This document shows, in pieces, positions 28,746-36,611 of a stretch of DNA of 64,000 nucleotides (position 1 is its first letter; every line of letters starts with the position of its first letter). The translations under genes and the position numbers were made by a program. Origin of the DNA: an uncultured Planctomycetaceae bacterium (GTDB lineage: Bacteria > Planctomycetota > Planctomycetia > Pirellulales > Pirellulaceae); contig CALMEE010000008.1 in the NCBI GenBank assembly GCA_937862885.1, forward strand, positions 1 to 64,000, read 5' to 3'. The notes below the pieces were generated by a model. It was not told the DNA's origin. It was given only the letters and a program-made list of their open reading frames with translations, and did no database searches.

Positions 28746-29618
28746 TTATGCCGCTCGGGCCGCTTCGACAAATCGGCCTTCTTGAAGTAACCTATGAATC
28801 AGTTGCGTATGGAGTTCATGCCCACTCCGAAAACCAACAAAGTGACCTACCAAGTCAAATGGCGCCAATGCCAGGTCCCCGTAAAAATCGAGTACCTTGT
28901 GGCGAACGCACTCGTCCTGGAAACGCAACTCGTTATCGATCAACCCATTGGCGCCAAATACCAATAAATCAGCATACGCAACATGTTGACACAAGCCAGA
29001 ATCCCTCAGCTTCAACGCGTCGCTTTCCCGAATAAACGTACGAGCTGAAGCAATCTGTTGCTCGAATGACTCTGGCGTCATCTCGATGTTGATCGATTGC
29101 TTTCCTATGAACTGACAATCTTGGAATTCGAGGTGGTATTCGAGCTGACACCGATTGAGGCAAGGACGCGCCTCGACCCATCGGTGTTGATCGCCCATGC
29201 GAATTGTATGAGTAACGATCAATTTTTCGCGAAGAGCTTGCTGGCTTACAACCCCCACGCGCCGAATTTCGTCGACGTATGCCTTGGCTGAACCATCAAG
29301 ACCGGGCAACTCGTCCCGGTCGATCCACACTTCACAATTGTCGACAGCCATGCCAGCCAAGGCTGCCATCAGGTGCTCGATCATCTCAATGCGCACGTGA
29401 CCATTGGCAAGCACTGTTCGTAAGTTGCAGGAAACTCTGTTAGAGACGCGAGCCGTCAATGCAGGACAATCGGGAAGATCGGGTCGATGAAACACGATAC
29501 CGGTGTTCACATTCGCTGGCTTCAATAACACTTGAACATTTAAACCAGACCAATATCCTCTGCCCTTGATGGTTATGGGTCCGGCCAGCGTGCGCTGATG
29601 TCTAAGCGAGAGACTCAC
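28746..29618 (-). CDS. lpxC: UDP-3-O-acyl-N-acetylglucosamine deacetylase (LpxC)
   Basis: The protein of about 290 residues contains the LpxC zinc and catalytic motifs: IEHLMAALAG, ELPGLDGSA and RHKVLDFYGDLAL, plus the late SGHELHTQL histidine. It removes the acetyl group in the committed step of lipid A synthesis. In many relatives LpxC is fused to FabZ; here it stands alone. I chose GTG 29618 because AAAGGGA lies about 6 bases upstream; a TTG at 29636 would add 6 residues but overlaps that site. It lies between ompH and lpxA on the minus strand and is probably co-transcribed with both. Confidence 0.92.
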   Translation of the reverse strand: MSLSLRHQRTLAGPITIKGRGYWSGLNVQVLLKPANVNTGIVFHRPDLPDCPALTARVSNRVSCNLRTVLANGHVRIEMIEHLMAALAGMAVDNCEVWIDRDELPGLDGSAKAYVDEIRRVGVVSQQALREKLIVTHTIRMGDQHRWVEARPCLNRCQLEYHLEFQDCQFIGKQSINIEMTPESFEQQIASARTFIRESDALKLRDSGLCQHVAYADLLVFGANGLIDNELRFQDECVRHKVLDFYGDLALAPFDLVGHFVGFRSGHELHTQLIHRLLQEGRFVEAARAA

Positions 29619-29690
29619 GGTAATTCCCTTTCTCAAAAGTCGCCAACCAGAAACGCAGATCTAACTACAATGCGTGCGCATCAACAAACA

Positions 29691-30287
29691 TTAACGATTC
29701 GTTTGAGGAACGGCACTGCTGCGATCATTGAAGTTGGGAGAATTGAGAATGGCGATTACTTCTCGCGTAATGTCTTTGTGCGGCTTGTGGAAGACGACAT
29801 CGCTATTCACCTTCATCATAATCGACTCCGGGTTATCCAGGTCCATTTCGTGATTCGCATATTGTAAGACGAGGCGAATATTCTTTTGGTTGCAAACCAT
29901 GGCAACGGCCTGCGTTGTTTGCACATAGGTTTCGAAATGAATTTGTGCTTCACGCTGCTGGATTTTTCGAGTCTTTTCATTGCGTTCAATCTGCAGATTC
30001 GCGTTGTCTTGAGCAAGCTTCCTTTCAAGAGCGGCGAAATCGGGTGAGTTCACGTTCATCGTCCGCAATTGTTCCTGCATCGTTTGTAGCTCTGTTACGC
30101 GATTTTGCAGGTACTGAGCAAATTGCTCCGTTTCTTTCTTCAGAGCCTCAAGCTTCGTGTTAAAAGCATCGTTGTTCTTGAAGACTGTGGCAACGTCGAT
30201 AACACAGACATTATTGGCTTGGGCGTACGCAGAGTTTCCGGCCAAGCAGGCCAGAAGGAAGCCAGTTAGAACGAAAAAGGATTTCAC
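29691..30287 (-). CDS. OmpH/Skp-family periplasmic chaperone
   Basis: The 198-residue protein has a signal peptide (hydrophobic residues about 4-18, cleavage near AYAQA) and the OmpH layout: a short N-terminal strand NVCVIDVATVFKN, two long charged helices forming a tentacle (about 35-120), and a return to the body domain. Skp/OmpH holds unfolded outer-membrane proteins in the periplasm. The GTG start at 30287 has an AAGGAG about 9 bases upstream. Its place directly before lpxC matches the common ompH-lpx gene order and supports a true outer membrane in this organism. Confidence 0.88.
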   Translation of the reverse strand: MKSFFVLTGFLLACLAGNSAYAQANNVCVIDVATVFKNNDAFNTKLEALKKETEQFAQYLQNRVTELQTMQEQLRTMNVNSPDFAALERKLAQDNANLQIERNEKTRKIQQREAQIHFETYVQTTQAVAMVCNQKNIRLVLQYANHEMDLDNPESIMMKVNSDVVFHKPHKDITREVIAILNSPNFNDRSSAVPQTNR

Positions 30288-30564
30288 GACAGCACTCCTT
30301 GCTAAGTTTACCCGAATGTGGGATTCGAAATCCGATCCAATTCCTTTGGATCGAGGCGAGACGAAACCTCAATATTCCTTGCGGATTTCGACTTGCGGGC
30401 TGCATTCTGGCGACAATGTATTTCCAAGTAAATAGCGAAATCAGAATTTTTCTGGTACTGGGAAAATTGCACCGCTGAATTAGCAAAAATGCTAGTACCA
30501 CGTTCCTATTTCTCGGCCGTCTTACGAGCAAATCGAGATTTCAATGGAGGCAATTCCCATCGGG

Positions 30565-31260
30565 CTAATAGAAGAAATTGATCGAGAGAGTGTGGTTGCT
30601 ACGATCCGCATTGGTTGGCAAATCGATGTACTGGTTCAAATAACCAATTTCAGTTCTCAAACGGCTTTCGGGCTTCTGCTTCACGCCTAGCCCCAGAAAT
30701 ACCCGGTTTTGATCAAAGCCTGAACGCGCTCCCCAGTCGGTGTCATTCAAATGAAAGAAGAATTCATCCCAGGCAATCATGCTTAAACGCGGATGACCAT
30801 GAATCGGTTGTTGTATCCGAACCAATTGCCGAAAACGCCAGCCTAAGTCACTTCCAGTCTCAACAAAACGTTGTTCCAAACGAGGACGCAATAAAATCGT
30901 CGTGGAGTCAAATTTGTGTGACCATGTGAATTGTTGCCAAATGCGATGTTCGTCGAATTCGTCGCCAGTGATCGGGGATGTGTGGATCCAAGCATAACCG
31001 CCCCAAAACACCAAGTCGTCTGAGATCTTTTTTCCGATACCTGGTCGTACAATGTGTTGATTCAATCCACCAACATCATCAAGGTACCGCAAATGCCCAT
31101 CAAACCACCACTTCCAACGACTCTCCTCTCCACCCAAATTGTCTTGTGCAAATACGGCGAGCCATAGCGCAGCATCATTCGTCGTTTGCCCACGTAACGA
31201 ACCTACATTGCTAGCAGTCACACAGGCGATTAGAAATACCCACCATGAAAAAAACTTCAT
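30565..31260 (-). CDS. DUF2490 domain secreted beta-barrel-like protein
   Basis: The protein of about 231 residues starts with a clear signal peptide (MKFFSWWVFLIACVTASN), then the DUF2490 pattern: ALWLAVFAQDN, many Trp/Arg-rich amphipathic strands (RPRLEQRF, FRQLVRIQQP), and a terminal aromatic residue (NFFY) typical of outer-membrane barrels. I chose ATG 31260 because it begins the signal peptide and has AGGGGAAAC just upstream; the 40-residue extension to 31380 is not signal-like. Function of DUF2490 proteins is unknown. It lies upstream of ompH on the same strand, separated by 277 bases. Confidence 0.75.
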   Translation of the reverse strand: MKFFSWWVFLIACVTASNVGSLRGQTTNDAALWLAVFAQDNLGGEESRWKWWFDGHLRYLDDVGGLNQHIVRPGIGKKISDDLVFWGGYAWIHTSPITGDEFDEHRIWQQFTWSHKFDSTTILLRPRLEQRFVETGSDLGWRFRQLVRIQQPIHGHPRLSMIAWDEFFFHLNDTDWGARSGFDQNRVFLGLGVKQKPESRLRTEIGYLNQYIDLPTNADRSNHTLSINFFY

Positions 31261-31597
31261 GTTTCCCCTAACGAATGAAGGAGCAATTTTGTGATGCGCG
31301 GCGAATTTCCTGTACTTCTTTTCGCTTGGATCGCCGCATTTCCTGGGTTTATTTGTGAGGCGATCCTGGCCATTGGACAAGATATCCGATAACTTGCCAT
31401 CAAGAATTTAAGACTTGATTTTATTTTCGGCGATTCGATGGCTGGATATTGATGAACATGCCAAGGAAGTTGATCAACAAAAAAGGCAATCCTGTCGAAG
31501 AGTCAGAGAAATCGCGCCAAAAACGGTTATTTGCCACGAGTTTAACAACCGGCGTGTATTCATGCTGGAGCAAGAACGGCAAATTCATGATTTTGAT
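31261..31597. other. Intergenic region, nothing supported
   Basis: About 337 bases between two minus-strand genes. A 62-codon plus-strand frame (31449-31637) enters the 3' end of the next gene and has no family likeness, so I do not call it. No terminator with a T-run is clear. Confidence 0.4.
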
Positions 31598-32398
31598 TCA
31601 TGATTTCGCTCTCACACTCTGTTGCAAAAGAACTTGATGGAGTTTCGCGTGAAAGTCGATTACCGTTCGCGGCGGATTGCCGGTCACCTCTTTGAACATC
31701 TGGTCCGCGACAACAAAAATCGGCAGATCGATTGGTTTCGTCCCTATGGGGATGAAGCACACGTACCAAATCAAGACGCGCATCCCATACTTGCCAACAC
31801 GCTTGATGTAATTTCCAACCCCACAATTCAATCTTATATTTGCCGGCACGCGGTATTCTCTCGTATAGAACAGGTGAGGAATTCGCACGATGAGTTCTCC
31901 GTTTGCATTTCGAGCAAATCGGTAGGTCGCCGTCGGTAGTCGAAGCAATGCCGCAATGAAGCACAATCCGATGCACGTCATAAGCAGCCAGATCATGCCG
32001 ACTAAGAATGAGATGGCTATTCCGACCCATGTAATACGTAGATCTTGCTCCCGGTTTTTAGTCGCTCTTTCATCGGCTTTTTCCCGAACCTTTTGCAAAA
32101 TTTTTTCAGTGGCCTCATCACCAAATTCCCTACGAAAATCTTCCACAATTTGGCGTTGAGCCCGTTCCATTTGTTCGATCTCAGCTTCATTCAGAAATGG
32201 CTTACGGTCTTCAGCGCTGGTCAGCTGGCTCCACATTCCCCATGGAGTTACACCGGCAACTGTCAGACAAGTCAGTACAAGAAGAGGCCCAGCCAGAAAA
32301 TAAACTGAATACTTGGCGTAGGCTTTCGCAGTTGGAAAAACAACCAATGCCGTCCCATCGATACGCCAATCCCACCCAATCAAATCAGCTTTTTTCAT
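31598..32398 (-). CDS. Hypothetical membrane protein with two transmembrane segments
   Basis: The 266-residue protein has membrane helices at about residues 30-55 and 125-155, separated by a highly charged helical loop rich in Glu, Arg and Lys (about 62-118). The last 110 residues are soluble and beta-rich, ending with several conserved-looking aromatic residues. I do not recognise a family. The ATG at 32398 follows a weak purine stretch. It is flanked by gaps of 337 and 743 bases, so it is probably transcribed alone. Composition supports a real gene. Confidence 0.6.
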   Translation of the reverse strand: MKKADLIGWDWRIDGTALVVFPTAKAYAKYSVYFLAGPLLVLTCLTVAGVTPWGMWSQLTSAEDRKPFLNEAEIEQMERAQRQIVEDFRREFGDEATEKILQKVREKADERATKNREQDLRITWVGIAISFLVGMIWLLMTCIGLCFIAALLRLPTATYRFARNANGELIVRIPHLFYTREYRVPANIRLNCGVGNYIKRVGKYGMRVLIWYVCFIPIGTKPIDLPIFVVADQMFKEVTGNPPRTVIDFHAKLHQVLLQQSVRAKS

Positions 32399-33141
32399 CG
32401 AAACTTCTTTGCTCTTTGCTTTGGACGGAACCGCGGCGTGTTGCCCAAAGTGGACACTATTTGAGAATTTGCTTTACTTGTGCAAGTTCCACATTCATGG
32501 GTTCCAAGTATTAACCACACATCGATCGCAGCATTCAAATTTCGTGCTGCTCGTGAGCTTCTCCAACAATCTAAAGCATTCCATTAGAATATCGGCATCT
32601 GCCGCAGGTTTCAAACCGATTCGGTCGGTACAACGCTGCGTTGAATTTGGCTGGGAACTGATTTGCTCCAACCAAAAACATTCCATCACGACGATCGGCA
32701 CCCTTATTCACATCGTCTTGCAGTGACTTCGGCCAACGTGATTCGTGACGAACAACCGGAACTTTCTTCCGAGCCAATGGCGGGTAAGATTTCTCTCACA
32801 ATCTAAACGTCCGCCAACCAATCTTCTTTGAAGCAAGTTTGCACCGTTTGCATTAGCAGCTCCATATGTTTTGCTCGGTATTAGTTGAGTAGAAGTTGTC
32901 ACGGGTGCTTGAAATTTATCAAAGTTTTGATAACTTCGTGCATCGGTTCCGTGCAATTGCAGGACAGTTTTCGGGTGGATTGTGACGTTTGCAAATTGGT
33001 TGTTCGCTGGATTTGACGTTGATATTTCTTGCTGCGTCAACTTTTTGGCCGAATTGTCGCTCGGCAGCAGTATCTTTGTAGCCCGTTCAACTGTCTATTC
33101 AAAGTTAACTCGAATTTAATATTTCGCTGAGGAGAAGTCGA
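32399..33141. other. Long divergent intergenic region upstream of fae
   Basis: 743 bases with no convincing gene. A minus-strand TTG frame (32708-33040) is Thr/Asn/Gln-rich and lacks a ribosome binding site. Structured elements are a perfect 8-bp palindrome with 2-base centre at 32916-32933 and a 6-bp inverted repeat GCAGCA...TGCTGC at 32528-32550 with an 11-base spacer. The region may carry the control elements of the C1 genes or a small RNA. Confidence 0.45.
32916..32933. promoter_or_regulatory. Perfect palindrome upstream of fae, candidate operator
   Basis: TTATCAAA, spacer GT, TTTGATAA: an exact 8+2+8 inverted repeat, 208 bases before the fae start. It is AT-rich and compact, as are many dimeric repressor sites. 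The half-sites face the opposite way from an FNR box (which reads TTGAT-N4-ATCAA), so FNR/Crp-type binding is not supported. The regulator is unknown. Confidence 0.4.
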
Positions 33142-33642
33142 ATGTCTATGTTTGTTGGTGAGGCATTAGTTGGTGGTAACGATAACGAAGTCGCACATAT
33201 TGACTTGTTGATTGGCGACAAAAGCGGCCCGGTGGGAATTGCTTTCGCCAATGCACTTGCGCGACAAAGCGAAGGCCACACAAATCTTCTGGCTGTGCTC
33301 ACTCCGAACCTCGCAGTAAAACCGGCGACAGTCATGATTACGAAAGTAACCATCAAGGGCATGAATCAGGCCGTGCAAATGTTTGGTCCAGCGCAAGCGG
33401 CTGTTGCCCAGGCCGTTGCTGATTCGGTTGAAACAGGCGTCATTCCAAAATCAGAGGCCGAGAACTTGGTAATCGTTTGCGGAGTCTTCATTCATCCACA
33501 AGCTAAAAACGATCGAAAGATTTACGAATACAATTACGAAGCCACAAAGCTCGCGATTGCCAACGCAATGGGCAATAAGCCGACGGTCGATGAAATGCTT
33601 ACTGGAAAGAATGATGCCGTGCATCCTTTCCGCGGATTCTAA
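33142..33642 (+). CDS. fae: Formaldehyde-activating enzyme (Fae)
   Basis: The 166-residue protein matches Fae along its whole length: GEALVGGNDNEVAHIDLLIG at the N-terminus with His19 in the catalytic position, PVGIAFANALARQSEGHTNL, the MFGPAQAAVA motif and the C-terminal FIHPQAKNDRKIY. Fae condenses formaldehyde with tetrahydromethanopterin to give methylene-H4MPT in the cytoplasm. A GAGGAGAAG lies about 6 bases before the ATG. The next gene, 95 bases downstream, encodes the dehydrogenase for the product, so the pair is the entry to H4MPT-dependent formaldehyde oxidation. Confidence 0.97.
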   Translation: MSMFVGEALVGGNDNEVAHIDLLIGDKSGPVGIAFANALARQSEGHTNLLAVLTPNLAVKPATVMITKVTIKGMNQAVQMFGPAQAAVAQAVADSVETGVIPKSEAENLVIVCGVFIHPQAKNDRKIYEYNYEATKLAIANAMGNKPTVDEMLTGKNDAVHPFRGF

Positions 33643-33736
33643 ATATTTAACGAAGCTTCCGTTTTTGGTTCGTGAACTTTATGCAGGCGCACATTTATCG
33701 AGACGCCCGAAATTTGCGGTCGTCTGGTAGGGAAAC

Positions 33737-34618
33737 ATGTCGCAAAAGAACAAGATTTTGCTGCAACTCGATGTCGACCCTGTTCCGAGTTCATTTGATG
33801 CGATTGTCGCGCTCGACAACGGCGTCGATCGTTTGCTCTCCTACGGCGCGATTGCCGAAGAGCAAGTAGAATCGTTAGTGCATGGTGCGATTTTTACACG
33901 AAAATCTGACGACTTAAATCGTACGGCTGTCTTCATCGGTGGCAGCAACCTTGAAAAATGCGAACAAGTGCTTGCGCGTGCTCTCGCTTCGATGTTCGGA
34001 CCTATGCGCGTCTCCGTCATGTTCGACCCGTCTGGGGCAAACACCACGGCGGTGGCGGCAATAGCGGCCGTAGAACGGGACGGTGCATTAAATGCGTCAG
34101 ATATTGCAGTGTTCGGTGGTTCGGGTTCGGTGGGAAGTCGTATTTGCCGTTTGTTAGCTTTGAACGGTAAGACCGTACATATCGTCTCTCGAACACGGCA
34201 AAAGGCGGAATATACGCGTGACGTGTTGCAATCCATGGTACCCGCCGCTCGCATCGTCCCGATTGCTCTCACCGATCCTGAACAAGTTGCCGTTGTCTTG
34301 GCTTCAGTCGGCGGAGTTTTTGCGGCTGGGGCTGCCGGGAACCAGCTCATTTCCAAACAGCAACTTGAAGCCGCACAGCATTTGGATTTTGCGGTTGACC
34401 TTAATGCCGTACCCCCAGCCGGAATCGAGTCAATCGCCCTGTCTGCAACCGGCACATGCGTTGGCAATTTGCGAACCTATGGGCCGATTGGCATCGGTGG
34501 GTTGAAGATGAAGATTCATGCTCGTTGTATTGCAACACTTTTTGAATCGAACGACCACGTGTTAGATTTGGCCGAAATTTACGAAATTGGCAGGTTAATA
34601 CTCGACACACAAACATAA
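33737..34618 (+). CDS. mtdB: NAD(P)-dependent methylenetetrahydromethanopterin dehydrogenase (MtdB/MtdC-like)
   Basis: The 293-residue protein opens with ILLQLDVDPVPSSFDAIVALD, the typical N-terminus of this family, and has the nucleotide-binding motif VFGGSGSVGSR near residues 128-138 and GIGGLKMKIH at the C-terminal end. It oxidises methylene-H4MPT, made by Fae from formaldehyde, to methenyl-H4MPT. AGGGAAAC directly precedes ATG 33737. MtdB and MtdC cannot be told apart with certainty by reading. Later pathway genes (mch, formyltransferase/hydrolase complex) are not in the window. Confidence 0.93.
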   Translation: MSQKNKILLQLDVDPVPSSFDAIVALDNGVDRLLSYGAIAEEQVESLVHGAIFTRKSDDLNRTAVFIGGSNLEKCEQVLARALASMFGPMRVSVMFDPSGANTTAVAAIAAVERDGALNASDIAVFGGSGSVGSRICRLLALNGKTVHIVSRTRQKAEYTRDVLQSMVPAARIVPIALTDPEQVAVVLASVGGVFAAGAAGNQLISKQQLEAAQHLDFAVDLNAVPPAGIESIALSATGTCVGNLRTYGPIGIGGLKMKIHARCIATLFESNDHVLDLAEIYEIGRLILDTQT

Positions 34619-34727
34619 CCCATCCTGCAAGCAAAATTCTGAGATTTTAGGACGCAGACCGCCGAGTCCTTCAGGATATAATAGGGTCAGTCGAACTAAA
34701 TCCGTGATTTTTTAGGAAAGAATACTT

Positions 34728-34940
34728 GTGAGTGGATTAGTTGCTCAGAATTTTGCCGTTGGTTATACGATTATTGGGTTGTGCATTGGCCTAGGTTTAA
34801 TTGCCGTCTGTGTACCACGTCGCCGCAAACCATTCTCACTTGAAGACCCAACTACGGAAAAGCGAGTCAAAGTGGTCGTCCATCAGGCAGCTGGTTCAAT
34901 CCAGAAGAAATCGACTTATGCACAACAACGGAAAGGATAG
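34728..34940 (+). CDS. Small single-pass membrane protein
   Basis: The 70-residue product has one membrane helix (about residues 9-29, VGYTIIGLCIGLGLIAVCV) followed by a basic cytoplasmic tail with Arg/Lys clusters. GTG 34728 is preceded by TTAGGAAAG at good spacing, and a TATAAT (34677-34682) lies upstream, though its -35 match is poor. It is 109 bases downstream of mtdB. No family is recognised; similar short helix-plus-basic-tail proteins are common in Planctomycetota. Confidence 0.6.
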   Translation: MSGLVAQNFAVGYTIIGLCIGLGLIAVCVPRRRKPFSLEDPTTEKRVKVVVHQAAGSIQKKSTYAQQRKG

Positions 34941-35032
34941 TTGTGCGAGCCCAACGCGCAATTTTTTGCCCGATTGGAACATTGGCCCGCACAATACCGA
35001 TTTCGTCAACTTGCTATTTGTGTGGCACACGC

Positions 35033-36208
35033 TCAAGATGCTTTGCGCCGCGGATGTGCCGATGAGTCGCAAATTTCGGCACAGCATCTCACAACATACT
35101 CTTGTTCTTTTTGGGTGAGTCCCGGAAAGTTGGGAAGGCTAATAACTTGATTGGCCGCTCTTTCCGTTTCTGGCAGATCACCTGCTTTGTACCCTAGGTA
35201 CGAGAAACACTCTTGGAGGTGCATGGGAACTGGATAGTACACTTCAGTGCCTACTTTGCGTTTGGCGAGTTCATTACGAAATTCATCGCGCGATAGATCG
35301 CGAACGCGAATGGTAAATTGATTCCATACATGGGTTCCTCGGCTGTCATCGGCAGGCAAATCGAATTTCCCCACCAAATTATGTTGCACAAACAATTGGC
35401 GATAACGGCGAGAATTTTCCCGCCGTGCAACCGTCCAATCGTGCAGGTATTTCAATTTGACGATAAGCCCGGCTGCTTGCAGCGTGTCTAAACGACTGTT
35501 AATCCCAATAACCTTGTGATAGTAGCGGGGGTTCATCCCATGGTTGGCGTAAAGACGCATCGATGCGGCGAGCTTCTCATCGTTGGTTGTAATGAGTCCT
35601 CCATCCCCAAACCCACCCAAATTTTTCGTTGGATAGAAACTAAAGCAACCAACATCACCGATTGATCCCGCGGACTGACCTGCATGCGTCGCTCCAATGG
35701 ATTGACAAACGTCTTCGACCACGAATAGATTGTGCCGCTGCGCGATGCGATTGATTTCGGTCATGTCGGCACAGCGCCCGAATAAATGCACCGGAATAAT
35801 GCCTCGCGTTTGGGGAGTGATCAAAGCGTTGATCTTGTTGACGTCTAAATTGAAGGTCAATGGATCGATGTCGACAAAAACGGGTCTTGCACCCAAGCGA
35901 GTTATGCAACTGACCGATGCGAAAAACGTGAAACTTGGGACGATAACTTCGTCTCCGCTTTTTACTCCCAAGGCCATCAACGCCAACAGTAATGCGTCCG
36001 ACCCCGATGCACAGGCAATCCCAAAACGTGCGCAGCAAACTTCGGCCATGGCTTCTTCAAGCTTCTGGATATCTGGTCCGCCCACGAACCGTCCCGAGAC
36101 CAGGATCGATTGAATCGCGTCGTTGATTTCGTCAAGAATCGGAGCGTTACTTCGGTTCACGTCGAGCAGAGGAACCTGCGTGACTCCATTTGAATTATGA
36201 GTATTCAT
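35033..36208 (-). CDS. DegT/DnrJ/EryC1/StrS family sugar aminotransferase (GnnB candidate)
   Basis: The 391-residue protein is a full PLP-dependent nucleotide-sugar aminotransferase: VPLLDVNRSN start, ACASGSDALLLAL phosphate-binding region, EDVCQSIGA with the ring-stacking residues, and SFYPTKNLGGFGDGG with the Schiff-base Lys. The C-terminal HVWNQFTIR and YYPVPMHLQ motifs are also typical. Products of such enzymes are amino sugars for surface polysaccharides or lipid A. With the lpxA-linked Gfo/Idh oxidoreductase 7 kb away it could form a GnnA/GnnB pair, though the two are not in one operon. Start is ATG 36208. Confidence 0.88.
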   Translation of the reverse strand: MNTHNSNGVTQVPLLDVNRSNAPILDEINDAIQSILVSGRFVGGPDIQKLEEAMAEVCCARFGIACASGSDALLLALMALGVKSGDEVIVPSFTFFASVSCITRLGARPVFVDIDPLTFNLDVNKINALITPQTRGIIPVHLFGRCADMTEINRIAQRHNLFVVEDVCQSIGATHAGQSAGSIGDVGCFSFYPTKNLGGFGDGGLITTNDEKLAASMRLYANHGMNPRYYHKVIGINSRLDTLQAAGLIVKLKYLHDWTVARRENSRRYRQLFVQHNLVGKFDLPADDSRGTHVWNQFTIRVRDLSRDEFRNELAKRKVGTEVYYPVPMHLQECFSYLGYKAGDLPETERAANQVISLPNFPGLTQKEQEYVVRCCAEICDSSAHPRRKAS

Positions 36209-36611
36209 GGCGTTATCCTTCGTGCAAACATCGCTAGCTTCACCAATTGGAGCGATTGCGGTGAGTCTTTAGTTGTGTCGTTGAGGCAAGAGGAACTGTC
36301 GAATTCGCCAAGATTTTTATTCCGTGCTACGGAAGCGTAAGAGGCCGCTCAACCGTTCGTTGCCAAGTTGAGCGGAGATTATCTGAGCTTGCCGGATTGG
36401 TCAATAGCGACAATTGCCAAGAAGCTCTGGCAAAATCATTGCAAGAAACTGCAATCAAACGATACCCGCTAGGCGCACGGGAGGCGTATTAAACTGGCAA
36501 ACGAAAACAGCTGCCACTGCAGTCGCCGCGAAGTTTGCATAATCTAAATGAACGTTTCCCAGTCTTGCCGCAAATTCACTCGGAAGCCTGTAGTCAAAAT
36601 TGGCCAATCAA
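36209..36611. other. Intergenic region with two perfect hairpins
   Basis: 403 bases between two minus-strand genes, without a gene. It holds a 9-bp perfect inverted repeat at 36345-36375 and a 6-bp one, TTCCGT-gct-ACGGAA, at 36320-36334. Neither is followed by a T-run on the minus strand. Confidence 0.5.
36345..36375. terminator. Strong hairpin downstream of flgE
   Basis: CCGCTCAAC (36345-36353) pairs perfectly with GTTGAGCGG (36367-36375) across a 13-base loop, about 237 bases past the flgE stop and 137 bases ahead of the aminotransferase start. There is no T-run, so it may be a Rho-dependent 3' end, a processing site or an attenuator rather than a standard terminator. Confidence 0.35.

Noticed and set aside
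31449-31637. 62-codon plus-strand frame
   Set aside because: Runs into the 3' end of the opposite-strand membrane protein; no family likeness.
32916-32933. FNR/Crp box
   Set aside because: Half-sites are in the reverse order to the FNR consensus.
32708-33040. 110-codon minus-strand frame upstream of fae
   Set aside because: TTG start, Thr/Asn/Gln-rich composition, no domain, no binding site, and it contains the palindrome region.
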